Positions 11,282 through 22,334 of a DNA stretch of 64,000 nt are shown here, piece after piece. Origin of the DNA: Mortierella alpina (lineage: Eukaryota; Mortierellomycota; Mortierellomycetes; Mortierellales; Mortierellaceae); the NCBI GenBank assembly GCA_029449245.1, contig JANATF010000018.1, positions 248,001 through 312,000 on the forward strand. Reading direction: 5' to 3'. A program made the position numbers and the translations under genes. The notes beneath the pieces are model-generated. The model ran no database searches. It was given only the letters and a program-made list of their open reading frames with translations, and had not been told where the DNA came from. Position 1 is the first letter of the stretch. Every line of letters begins with the position of its first letter.

Positions 11282-13962
11282 ATGTCGAGTCCGGTTACTA
11301 GTCCGGCTAGGACTCGTCAGCCTCGGGAACGGCTACAAGACTCGCTCGAGGCTTACGAGGAAGCCCAAGAGTCCATGGACCGCTGGCAGCGGGAGCTCAA
11401 CGACCTTGAGCGGTATCAGAGGCAGCAACAGCAGCAACAGCGCCAGCACCGCTTACAACAGCCTTCTTACCTGGATTCGATCTCTGCGCCCGTTGCTGCT
11501 GCGCCAGTAGCGGCTGACTCGTCTGCAGATGCGCCTCCCATGGGCTTATCCTTGGCGTCGATACCCTCGTTCTCGTCCGCATACGATCCCTTGACCACAG
11601 AAGACCCGCCGGTGGGTGGAGAGGAGGACGACGCCACCTGGCTTGTGGCTGTAGTGCTGACTACTGCGCTGTTGATTACAATTGCCTCACTGGTGCGGTC
11701 CTGCTGTCAAATGGCTCGGGGCTTGCCCTCGTTTATAGGCGGCGGAAATGAGAATCAGGCAGGAGGAAGGCAGCAGGGCAACAATGCGGGACATGGACCG
11801 GGCGGCGGGCCTTCGAGATACCCTAGCTCAGGACCGCAGCAGGTGCCCGGCGAGGACGAGCCTGACCCCGACCACGGCCTGAATGAGAATGACGAACGGT
11901 GGGCACTTCTGACGGATGCACAGCGGCAAGCATATGACTCTGCACGAGGTATGAATGTCAGTTGTTTTTATTAATGTTCATTAGAGTGCTGTGGTGCCTC
12001 TATGTGCTTCCATTGCGCCAAGGGCGCAGTGACTGGGCAGGTGGAGACAAGGACATCCTTAGCAGATATCTGTCACCGGCAAAACAGGGCGATCCAATGG
12101 CGTCTCTCTTGCACGAGTGCGAGAAGGGAGAGCCAAGAGCAATTCTCCTCAAAAGAGAGACAGTGATCTAGAGGACTCGGCTGCGGTTATTCATAGAAAG
12201 CAACATACGGCTATACGCTCGAGAGTATGCCCTTGCCGATATCTCAGAGAAAGCGCACGCTTCAATTGCCCAAAGGAATCGATCGTTGTTGCGCATCGAG
12301 GAGCCATCATGGACCAAAGAAAATCAGGAACGCACCCGTCGGGATGTGTGCGTGTGCATGTGTGACCATATGGCGGTACTCCATCGGGGGATCGCGGTTC
12401 ATCATTTTTTTTTATTTCACGCCCAGCACAAAACAGAAAGGGCTGACTGGAAGCATAGACGAGGAAACGTTCTCACTTAAACTCTCTTTCTCTGCTCGCC
12501 CTTCTTTATGACGACATTTTCTCTCCGCTAGTCTTTCAAGCGGCTCACCCGCCTCTCAGTGTCCCCACAGACATCTCACTGTCACAGTACCTGTCGATCC
12601 AGGAAAAGGGCGTGTCTGCATGGGAATTTGAGGCATCATACGACAACCAGCGTGTACAGGTCCATGATCGGACAGAGCTGTCGTTCCCGCTCATGAACCA
12701 GCTCGAGGCCTCCGTCCAGACCAATCTCCCGATGCCCAAGCAGCAGGAGGTCTATTACTGGGAAGTCAAGATGTTTGAGAAGAGCCCAGACACCGTCGTG
12801 GCCATTGGGGTCTCAACAAAGCCTTATCCTACGTCAAGGTTGCCTGGTATGTGTTGGCTTTGGGCAAAAGATGGGAAAGAATGTGTCACGCAGCCAAACA
12901 AATGTGAATTGTGTCTTCAAACAGACGACGCAGGGAATGGAAATGTGCATAATGCAGGATGGCAGCTTCTTGTCAGCACTTTGAGAGCAAGGATCATGCA
13001 ACCTTATATCCGTTCGAGTTTGCACCTCCTCTTTGAATGCAACACGTTCAGAGAAAACGGCGTGTTGTGTAACAAACAACAACAGTAAAAACTACACGCT
13101 CGACTGAACAGATCTCGTTTTTTTTTACTGCTCCATAGGATGGAACCGACACTCGGTGGCATACCATTCCAAGGGCCAAAAGTATTGCAACTCGACCTTC
13201 AGTGGCCTGCCCTATGGTCCCGCCTTTTACGAAGGCGACGTTATCGGCTGCGGATACCGTCCTCGCCATGGAACCATTTTTTTCACGCGGAACGGCAAGC
13301 GAATCGAGGATGCGTATACAGGACTGAGGTTCAATCTGTTTCCGACAGTCGGCGCCACTGGACCCTGTGTACTCCACGTCAACTTTGGGCAGTCAGGATT
13401 TGTTTTTGTAGAGGCGAACGTCAAGAAGTGGGGGCTTGCACCTGCCAGTGGATCACTGGCACCCCCACCAGCGTATGGAAGTGAACGCGGGTCGATCTTG
13501 CTGGAAGCAGGAGCAACAGCAGCATCTCGAGGACCCGCACCGCCAACGAGAAGGCCACAGTTACAGTCGATGCAATCCAGAGCCCGCATCGAGGCGGCAG
13601 GAGTGTTAGTCCAGATTGAGGAGGATGAGGGTGCGGGCGAGAGCGGGTCGGATCACAGTGGAGGTAGGAGGGCGAATGTGGCGCCTCAGCAACATATCTC
13701 ATTGGCTAACATGTCGGCGCCCACGAGCCATGGGCCACCTCCTCATTATTCGAGTGTTGTGGAAGCCGCAGAGGGAATGGGCAGCAGGACCATCGCCCAT
13801 GCTAGTACGACGAGTGGGACAGGAAGGGCGAGATCGCATTCGGAGAGCGATGAGGAGACGACGGCGTTGATTGCAGACACGATATCGAGGCCTATTGGGG
13901 GCCGGGGCCGCAGCGGGACGACGACGAGTGTCGCGAGCGCGAGCGGTAGCCGGAGGCAATAA
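11282..13962 (+). CDS. SSH4: SPRY-domain membrane adaptor of Rsp5-type ubiquitin ligase (Ssh4/Ear1-like)
   Basis: Three exons (11282-11948, 12532-12846, 13139-13962) encode 601 residues. N-terminal cytoplasm- or lumen-facing part: Arg/Gln-rich with a Q-run (about 48-54). A single TM helix lies at about 119-138 (LVAVVLTTALLITIASLV). A SPRY domain runs from about 240 to 420, with EKGVSAWEFE, EVYYWEVKMF, IGVSTKPYP, GWNRHSVAYHS, GDVIGCGYRPR and FFTRNGKRI. After it come two PY motifs: PPAY (437-440) and PPHY (528-531). TM, SPRY and PPxY in this order is the layout of yeast Ssh4/Ear1, which recruit Rsp5 to endosomal or vacuolar membrane cargo. The PY motifs are the expected WW-domain docking sites. 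Intron 1 is long (583 bp) and intron 2 is 292 bp. Function is inferred from the family. Confidence 0.9.
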
Positions 13963-14544
13963 ACCTCACGGGTCATTCTAAAAAAACTATATAAAAAAAG
14001 GTGAAACATACAGAGTAACTGAATTGTGCACGATTTTTTTTACTGGCTCTGACCGACCTTTCAAACAGAACACTGAGATGTGCCTGAGAGTTCAAACCAT
14101 TGCTGGGCTCTTCACATCTCCATTTGGACCCACTTGCTTTCCACCTGAACCCAAGTTGGATTGCTCACTTGGTCCCTGCACTTCATTTTTCGCATGGGTG
14201 TATTGACAGCATTTGGAAGCGATGTAAAGAAACAAAGCAGGAGGGGGTCTCAAAATCGCACAATGCAAGCCGAAAGGCGTGCCTGACATGGCAACGATGG
14301 TTACGTTATGATAGATATCGAAGGAATGAGTCGTTTGCGCGCCATCCTCCGCAAAAAAAGGCAATTGTCGAACAGTTTTTAGGGTAGGGTTCATATGGAA
14401 TCTTCTAGTCCGAAAAGCAGCAACGCCAAAGAATCAGCTCGAACTCCTATAAAAGCAAGGGAAGAAGTACATTTTCGATGTTCTCGCTCACTCTTTTGTT
14501 TTTTTATCTCCCATCCGTTCCCACTCTACCCTCACGCGCAATAA
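13963..14544. other. Intergenic, no gene seen
   Basis: 3' flank of the SSH4-like gene, then A/T-rich sequence without a credible frame. Confidence 0.5.
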
Positions 14545-14573
14545 CCCCACCAGCAGCCACCATGCTGGTGGGG
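14545..14573. repeat. Perfect 11-bp inverted repeat (hairpin)
   Basis: CCCCACCAGCA, a 7-base loop, then TGCTGGTGGGG. Five bases later the sequence reads CTGA-T, which resembles a Helitron 3' terminus (CTRR followed by T). The Helitron coding remains to the right point the wrong way for this to be their 3' end, so the assignment is open. Confidence 0.6.
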
Positions 14574-15159
14574 TGAGGCTGATACCACAGCACTCCAATG
14601 AGTGCTATCCCCCATCCCAGTCAGCCGCTTCTCCTTTTCCATCCTTGAACATTGCACCTCTATCATCTTTCTACATCATACATACCCGCCTCTAACACGC
14701 CTACAGAAACGAAAAAAAAAAAAAAAACGTAAAGTAATGAATTGTCATTGCCCAGCATCGACAGTGGTACCTTTTGCAAGCTGTTCGGCCTGTAAACTCG
14801 ATACATCCTCTCTTCATGGACGCCTGGGTACAATCCTAAACGCACAATATCAAATGTGCCTAACACATGTTGAGTTATGTATCTGAGAAAGGCGAGCAGC
14901 TTAAACGGATCATTTGAAAATGGCAATGATATCTACCCTCATGCGTTGCGCCCTGGTGTATTTTCCCACCCTATTTTACATTCACTTTGCTCCTATCATG
15001 GTGCCGCTGTCACAGAAAGAATCAACCCTGCCCTGAATGATTTTTCTCACCAGCCCATCCAATTCAAAAAAAAACTATTCAACTCTAGCGATCGATATCG
15101 TTCCATTTCGACGAGGGTTCACAGTACATATTCACAGCCATTGACTATCCGATGGGGAG

Positions 15160-16310
15160 AGTTGGCACCTAACCGCTGCTGCCATCTTCTGGGATGAGGC
15201 ACGCGGGACCTTCCTTTCGGCGGCAAACGGGGCCCTCGTCGTCTTTGGAGGAGACTTTCGGCAGCCGCTGATGATGCATGGAGGGGGCAACCCCTCCTCC
15301 TCCTCCTCCTTCCGCCCGGATCCGGGGGGCCGCATGTTTCAAGAACATGGAACCTACCATTTATCAAAGCTCTAACGGGTGACCAGCTCCGACGCTGGAA
15401 TTTCCTGATCATTGACGAGAGCGACCTCAAGAGTACGTACGACAAAGCCGATCGGTGGAGTGAGGTTCGTGAAAAGATGTTTGAAATGGAACTCTTTGCA
15501 CAGAAGACAACGGCTGATGTATTAATAAACCTGTACAATTTCAACCTCTCCCTTCCACAATTTTTTTACCCAATGGCTATTCGAAAACAAAAAAAAAAGT
15601 ACGAGCAAAGCGTACGATAGATCTGATGGATGACCCCCCCCACGATGCGCAGTCTGCGGAGAACCGGGGGCTTCGAGGCCACCAGTACGCACGGCCTTTG
15701 CAATGACCATAAACAGCGTTGTTCGGCGTTGCGTCATTGGAGCCTTCGCGTTTTATCGCTACGGTCGCGTCCATGTGAGTTTTTCTTTTTTATGAAAAAA
15801 AATAAAAAAAAATCTGTTCTGTTCTGTTCTGAAATCAAGATTTGCGATGACAATATTCCTTACAATGTTCTCTCTTTTTACTTCTTACAAACCGCCATCA
15901 TCAATAGAACAAGCAGGAAGATCTCATCGACTTCTCAGCTTCATCCTGGCAGAAGATCAGGGGTCCTTAACTGTGGCAAGAGCCGCAAGGAGGACATAGG
16001 CTACAGTGCGTGTCAGAAATGTACCTCGGTCACCTCTGATATGGTACAGCTCTTCTAACAGTAGAGTCCAGTAGTCACAACAATTATTTTGCAGTGAAAA
16101 CTACCCAAAGCCGTTGCAGGAGCACACAACAACTGGAGAGGATAGCTATCCTCTCTATCGTCGACACAGACTCAAGGTCGAGCAAATGGTCACAGTAACC
16201 CGGAACGGAAAGCCCGTGAAGGTCGATAACACATGGATCGTGCCTCACAACCAGTACTTGACGGCAAAGTACCACGCACATATCAACGTGGAAATTTTCA
16301 CCACTATGAC
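15160..16310 (+). mobile_element. Helitron relic: Pif1-like helicase and Rep-type fragments
   Basis: Frame-shifted plus-strand pieces of a Helitron protein. At about 15215-15262 NGALVVFGGDFRQPL is the Pif1-family helicase motif. At about 15670-15775 PPVRTAFAMTINS resembles the C-terminal AFAMTINKSQGQT block. At about 16090-16310 KNYPKPLQEHTTTGEDSYPL, then VDNTWIVPHNQYL and YHAHINVE, match the Helitron N-terminal (Rep-side) domain. The order is unusual: in an intact element the Rep part precedes the helicase. The pieces may therefore come from two nested or rearranged copies. A frame at 15360-15540 (KALTGDQLRRWNFLIIDES) between them is not identified. Confidence 0.7.
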
Positions 16311-17138
16311 CGCGCCACCGTTGCCTTTGGTGCAGAAAAACCCGCGACAAAAGATCAGCCTACGGCCCCAACAGCAAGTGCTTCCGGATCAGCGTCTGGC
16401 TCTTCTGGATCAACCTCATCAGTTCCAGCCAAAGGCAACGTCGACCTCCACCGTGATTCTTGGGTCAAGTACACGGCGGTTAACCTCGAAAGCGAGGCCA
16501 AGGCGTGGTGGAGGTCTTCAGGGCTAAAGCTCGACTCCACTTGGAAAGCCTTTGAAAAGGCCTTCACCACCTACCACACGCCACCAAATGCCGTGGCTGC
16601 GGCACGCCAGGAGTTGAACAATTTGCGTCAAAAAGGCCTCAGCGTGAACGAGTACACGCACAAGTTCCGCAGGCTTTCCGCAGCCTCGGCACTAATATAT
16701 CGACCTAGCAAGCAGAAGGATGTGCAACAGTTTGGTCTTGCGCAGTTTTACCAACAGTACGTCGACGGCTTTGTTGACATCGCAAGACCAATTCAATTTT
16801 TGAACGCACTGCAAGCCCTGCCGCTGCTTTCAGAGAAGACAGTCATTCAAGAGTTAATTACGACTTTACTTCCAAACGACCCTACTTTCAGCCCAATCAA
16901 ACTCTTTCAGCCCACAATGGCTATTAACGTATCAAGTGGTCCCTGTGGTATATTCACCAGAGCCCAAGCACCCGTACATAGTCAGGAACCCGTATACGCA
17001 TTTCTGCCAGGGTTCCATAATAAAAGCTCACGATGTGTGGTGTGTGGACCCACATCTTTTTCTCACTTTACTTCCTTGACCCAATCTTCAATAATATATT
17101 TCATCTTGTATCTGCCTGTCTTTCCTGACATGCGCTGA
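16290..17138 (+). mobile_element. Ty3-type retrotransposon relic: Gag joined to an RT fragment
   Basis: One long frame (nominally 16233-17138) contains, after a Ser/Ala-rich linker, a retrotransposon Gag region with KAWWRSSGLKLDSTWKAFEK, then RQELNNLRQKGLSVNEYTHK and FRRLS. It is followed immediately by PSKQKDVQQFGLAQFYQQYV and DGFVDIARPI, which is the Ty3/gypsy reverse-transcriptase segment normally written LGLAxFYRxFI..F..IARP. Protease and most of RT are missing, so a large internal deletion kept the reading frame. The piece abuts the Helitron fragment on its left. Not functional. Confidence 0.7.
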
Positions 17139-17425
17139 GTTAGACAGATCCGCGAGCGAAATGATGATGAAAGAGATGAACCCCGGTTACTCCCGCACGG
17201 GTACAATCCAATCTAGTCGGTACTAAGAAATTCAGCAAGAAATTCAATAAATACTTTTAAAAAGACGTCAGAGCAGTGCAAGGCTGTGGAGATTTCGCGT
17301 TTATAGCATTGGAATCGTTGAATTTCAACACACATTTTTTTTTTTTTTTTTTTTTTTTTTTTCACAGCTCGGGCGGCGCAGGCGTTAAGGCTTAAATATA
17401 TACATTACTTCCAAAAATGATTTTC
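17139..17425. other. Spacer with a T28 tract
   Basis: The homopolymer T tract occupies about 17335-17362. No gene is seen; it is the 3' flank of the coiled-coil gene. Confidence 0.6.
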
Positions 17426-20400
17426 TTAGTGGGCAGTGGTTGTCGACGACGAGGTGGCACTGTGTGTCTGCTGCTGCTGCTGTTGCTGTTGCTGTTGCTC
17501 CAAAAATGCACCACTGTCCAACCGACTTCGCATCACTTGTTGCGTCGTCATCGTCTCCTTCACGACCTCCTCCCTGTGCTTCAGCTCCCTCTCAAGGGCA
17601 GCCACCTCCCTCAGCTCGGCCTCAGAATCCGATCGAATAGATGCTCGCAAATGAGCAATATGGTCCTTCAGCTCCTTGGTGGATCTCATTTCCGTCTTCA
17701 TTCTGGTCTCCATAGTCGTCAGTTCTTGCTGCAACTGAACTGTCTGGGTTCTCAGTCGGGCAATCACCTGGTCGTTCTTGGTCTTTTCGGCCTGGATCTG
17801 CTGTAAACCCAAATGCTCGCGGTCTTTGGCCTGCTGCAATTCAGAGACTTGGTGTTGGAGCGTGCTTTGGCCCTGGCTAAGGTTCTGGAGTTGACCCCTG
17901 TATGCGGCTTCGGACTGCTTCCATCGTGTCTCCTTGGCTTCGAGCTCTCGGGCATGGTCCTGCTGTGCCTTGAGAGCGGCTTGAGCCTTGGATAGTTTCG
18001 ACTGGAGCGCTTCAAGCGCCTGCTTATCAACAGCAGTAGTTCTAACAGAAGAGAGAAAGACAAGTGAGCGACATACGATCAGTCAACAACGAATAGAAAA
18101 AAAACCCCCCATTGTCCTTTGCGTAAGAAGCCATGGAACATGATGTTACGTACTCATTCAGGCGCGTGTTCAGCGTCTGGATGACCTGGTCCTGGGCGGC
18201 AAGGTCCTTCTTGGATTGAACGGTCTTGGCTTGAGCGTTTGCCATCGTCTGCTTCAGACGATCCTCCATCTCGTCAATGCTCTCCTCCTTTTCTTCGATC
18301 TCGCGTTGCAGCGTCGCTTTTGCGCTCACTAGGCTTTGGATCTGACCCTGGAGCGATAGCAGACGTTCTCCAGTCTTGGCCTCGGTCTTGTCGTGCTGGA
18401 CCACCACATCGTTGAGCAGCTTTTGTTGCTTCTCGAGCTTTGCTAGCATGGAAGACAGCTTCTCTGTGTGCTCGTTCGCCTTTTGGCGCCAGTCATCGGC
18501 CTGCTGGAGCTGAGTCTTGAGATGGAGAAGGTCATGCTCGTACTGTGAAATATCCTTGGCTTGATGTTGGCGCTCGTTCTCGAGTTTGGCTACAGCGGAT
18601 TGCCATTCAAGAGTCGCGTTCTGCTGCCAAGCGAGGAGTCCTTGGATTTGCTGCTCGAGTTCGTGCTCGTGGACCTCGTGTTGGTGCTCGTCGGCTTGGG
18701 CTTTCTTCTCCAAATGCTGCTTCACTTGTTGAAGATCCGAGAGCTGATGCTTGAGTTCGGACTCTGTCTGAGCCGTTTGGGAGGCTTCAGAGATATGACG
18801 CTGGCGGTCTTCCGTGAGCTCAGCACGCGTTTGGGCCACGACGGTGTTGAGACGGCCAATCTCGTGGGATTGTTCGGTCATTTTACGCTGCAGGTCTTGG
18901 ATGATCTTTTCCTTCTGTCGCAGAAGCGCCGTCTCCTTGTCAATCTCCTTGTTCAGCTCCGCAGTCTACAAAAGCGAAGGTTAGTGTTATTATATTTTTT
19001 TCCGTCTTCCTACTTCAAGTTCGAAATACATAGGTGTCAGAGAGATTGACGGCATTACCTTGGAAGCCCATCCTTCCTCGTGCTGCTGTAGGCTACCGAG
19101 TTGCCGCTTGAGTGCCAGGATCTGCTCCTCTTTGGCCTTGACGGCTGTCTTGGCCTCCTTCTCGGCGTCGCTGAGCTGCTCGCGAAGTGCAGCCACCAAA
19201 CCTCTCATCTCGTCAATTCGGAGGACACCTTCGTCATGGTCCTTCAATGACCTTTCCTCGGTTTGATGCAGAGTGGCCTCCTTCTCTTCAAGTTGGCTGT
19301 GTAGCCCCTTGAGCATGGTCTGCATGTGCTTGATCTCGGCCTTCAAGTTCTTGCTCGTCTCATCAGCACGTTCAGCGCGGTGCAGATGATCCTGCGACGT
19401 TTTTTCAAGAGCCGACATCTTGCACAAAAGACTTTGCATCTCTGAAGACTGCTTCTCCAAATCCTTGACCGTCTTGTCTGCTTGGTGGAGCTCACCCTCC
19501 TTTTTAACCAATTGATCTTTTAGGGTCTGCACCTCTTTGGTCAGCTTGCTCGAGAATGAAGAAGCAGCGGCAAGGTCCTTGGTCGCATGGTCCGCTGCCT
19601 TTTTGGACAATTTGGTCTCCGTCTGCAACTGCTTAATTTCATCTTCCAGTTGCCCAGTGCGTGCAGTCTGTTGCTTCAGTTTCTCCATGTATTTGTCCAT
19701 CTCGGTCGCGTGTCTGTCCTTGGTCGAGATCAATCGCTCAAGTTTCTGGATTTCGCGGGTCAAAGTCGAGTTTTGCTGTTGCACTTGTCCAATGTCGCTA
19801 CCGGCGTTCTTGAGCTCCAAGGTTCGGTCCTTGAGCTGCTTTCGGAGCTCTGTAGCCTCGGATTTCAGCTTGACCGCAATTGCCTGGATCTTTGAGGTTT
19901 CCTTGTCGGCCTTTTCTTTGAGCTGTTTGGAGGCGGCATCCTTGGCAGCGAGTTGGTCCGAGAGCATTTGGAGCTCAGTCTCCATCAGCGTGATGATGGA
20001 CTCGTCCTGCGTGTAGAGATCCACGCTGGCACTCTGCAGCTCTCGAATCTCTGTCTGCTTCTCGTTCAACCTCGCTTGAAGAACGTTGACTTGACCATGA
20101 AGGACCTGGGCCTCTGAGGCGCAATGTTCGTGGGCCATCAATGCATTCTCGAGATCAGTGTCGTGCTTCTCAAGCACAATGACTTGATCATGCAAGTCAT
20201 GGACCTCGACCTGGAGTGTAGCGGCACGGTTCTTGTAAGCGCTCAGGTCTTCGACGGCCTTTTGAGCTCCACGAAGCAAGTTCTCGGCCTCATGAATGTC
20301 CTGTCGAAGGACCTTGACTTCGCTGGTCAGCCTTGCAGCCTTGTTGTGGTCCTTGGTCAACGATTGATTCTCCTTTTCAAGGTCCCTAAGATGGGTCTCG

Positions 20401-21797
20401 CGTTCGGACAGCTGCGCACGCAGGGTGTGGAGCTGAGTGCCAAGGGTTTGGACCTTATGGTGTTCTCCTTCTAGGGTCTTGATCTTGGCGTGACAGTGCT
20501 GGAGTTCTTCTTGCTTCTCCGAAACTCCCTTCTTGACCAACGCAAGCTCATGACTCAGCTTGCGAGCCTCACGAGTAGTGTCCTCTTTGGCTTTCTCGAG
20601 CCCCTTGACGGTCGAGTGGGCTGACTTTAACTCCTGCTCGCGCTCCTTCAAGGCATGGGTTGCCTCCTTGACCTGTGCCGCCAGCAACTCACGCTCCTTG
20701 CTGACCTGCTCCAGCTTCTTCTGGACGCTGAGCGACTGTTTCTGAACTTCACCCATCTCCTTCTGATCGTGCTTCTTGACAGTGTCGATCGCGCGATGCG
20801 ACGCCTGAAGTGCTTGTTCTTTGGCTTGAAGACTAGTTGCGAGCTTTTGGATCGTTTGCTGGAGCTCGTGGATTTCGACTGTCAGCGTGCTGGTCTGGGT
20901 CGTCATCAACTGCTTGCCTTCCTTTGCTCTCTTCTCAGCATCCAGTAACATGGTTTCCTTCTCACAGAGAAGTTTCTGCAGTTGAACGACATCCATGTCC
21001 AAGGACAGGATGGCTTGTCGAGCCTTCGCTCGATCGAGCTCGGATTTCTGGGCCAGTAGACAGATAGCGCCTTCCTCACTTGTGTGGAGCCGAGGATGAT
21101 GCTGCTGGTGTGTCGCGCCAGCCGAGGAGTTTTCGTGCAGCTTGGGAGCCTTGTGAACCGTGGTCTGTTGGCCGGTCGCCATCTCACCGTATCGGATGTG
21201 GTGATGATCGCGACCATCGGCTTCAACTACATGATGGTCTTTACCGTCGTGTGGATGCTTTCGATGCGAGCGATCGACTTGGATAACCAAGGGCCCTGTA
21301 GTAGGCGTTGCAGCAAACGACGGATGGGCCAGCGATGCGTTGGAAGGTCGCCGTCCTCGTCGCGGCTGAGCTCCCGGAGCTGGACCCTGCTGGGCATCAG
21401 CGGTTCTTTGAGAGTGAGATTGATTCTCGTCTCGGACCGTGTGCTTGTTCTCTGCGAAATCCTTGTACCAGATGTGGTGGTGGTCGCGGTTATCTTGCTC
21501 AAGCACATGATGGTCTTTACCATCCAGGAGGTGGTGCTGATGCGGATCAGCAGGGTTGATTGTCATCTCCATGCCGCCTGCAGGTGTTGCTGTGGCCTCT
21601 TTCGTTGCTGTGGTCTTTCTAGCATTCTTAGTTGACTTTGCAGGTGTTTTTTTCCCAGTGACAGGAGCCTTGCGGGCCGCGGAATTGGCGGGCCGTCGCT
21701 TTTTCTTGGGTGTCTGCTTTTGACCCCCCAAAGGTCGGTCTGACGACGCGGTTGGTCGCGTCTTGTTGAGGTCCCTGCTTCGTGTTGCGTAGACCAT
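17426..21797 (-). CDS. Large coiled-coil protein with duplicated His-rich motif
   Basis: Three minus-strand exons (21797-19059, 18965-18154, 18041-17426) encode 1388 residues; introns are 93 and 112 bp with GTAATG and GTACGT donors. Residues 1-75 are basic (KKKRRP, many Lys/Thr/Ala). Residues 86-121 and 178-214 are two copies of a unit DGKDHHV-x-E-x-D-x-RDHHHI-x-Y. From about 250 to 1350 the protein is almost continuous Leu/Glu/Lys/Gln heptad-type coiled coil (kinesin/golgin-like composition, no motor or GRIP motif seen). It ends in a Q-run encoded by CAG/CAA repeats and a Ser/Thr tail. Such proteins usually tether or scaffold; no specific orthologue is recognised. The His clusters could bind metal, but that is speculation. 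A bipartite-looking basic start could be a nuclear signal. Confidence 0.85.
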
Positions 21798-22334
21798 GGT
21801 TGTGTGCGCGAAGTGGACTAAGCTGGAGTATTTTTTTTTCCGTCAGCGTCTAAGCCAAGAAGAGCAGATGAAAAATTTCTGACGAATGCACAGAGGGGGG
21901 CGAACAGCCGCGTTGCGTTGTACATTCTCAGGCGCGACCGCTACTGGGGCAAGCATACTTACAAGAGTCTTTGTGCGAATATCTGCGATAGGAGTCTTCG
22001 TGAGCAAAGCTGTGGCAAGTAGAGGGACTTCGGTGGTCGTCAAAAACGAAGAGTGGAAAAAAAAACGAGGGAGTGTCCAAAAAAAAGGAATTATGAAAAT
22101 TTTTTTGCACGGCATTTGCAAAGTCTCAGAACAATCAGAGTCCATCATGCACACACGCTCAGACATCCAGACGCTTGAAAGGCCGAATAAGTCTAGGTCT
22201 GTCCCAGGCGAGCTGAAATTAGACACGGCTCGGAGAACTTGTTTTTATGTCTGCTGAATGGATGGGCGCTTTTTCTGCGGGGTGGGTAGGTCAAGGATCC
22301 TTAGGCGTCTCCCAATCTGAGGAAAGAGAACAGT
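21798..22334. other. Promoter region of the coiled-coil gene and 3' flank of the next gene
   Basis: No supported gene; A-runs at 22060-22090. Confidence 0.5.

Noticed and set aside
13227-13959. Minus-strand frames antisense to SSH4
   Set aside because: Shadow frames of the GC-rich exon 3; the plus strand has clear SPRY and PY motifs.
19060-21635. Plus-strand frames antisense to the coiled-coil gene
   Set aside because: Leu/Ser-rich mirror images of Glu/Lys/Gln codons.
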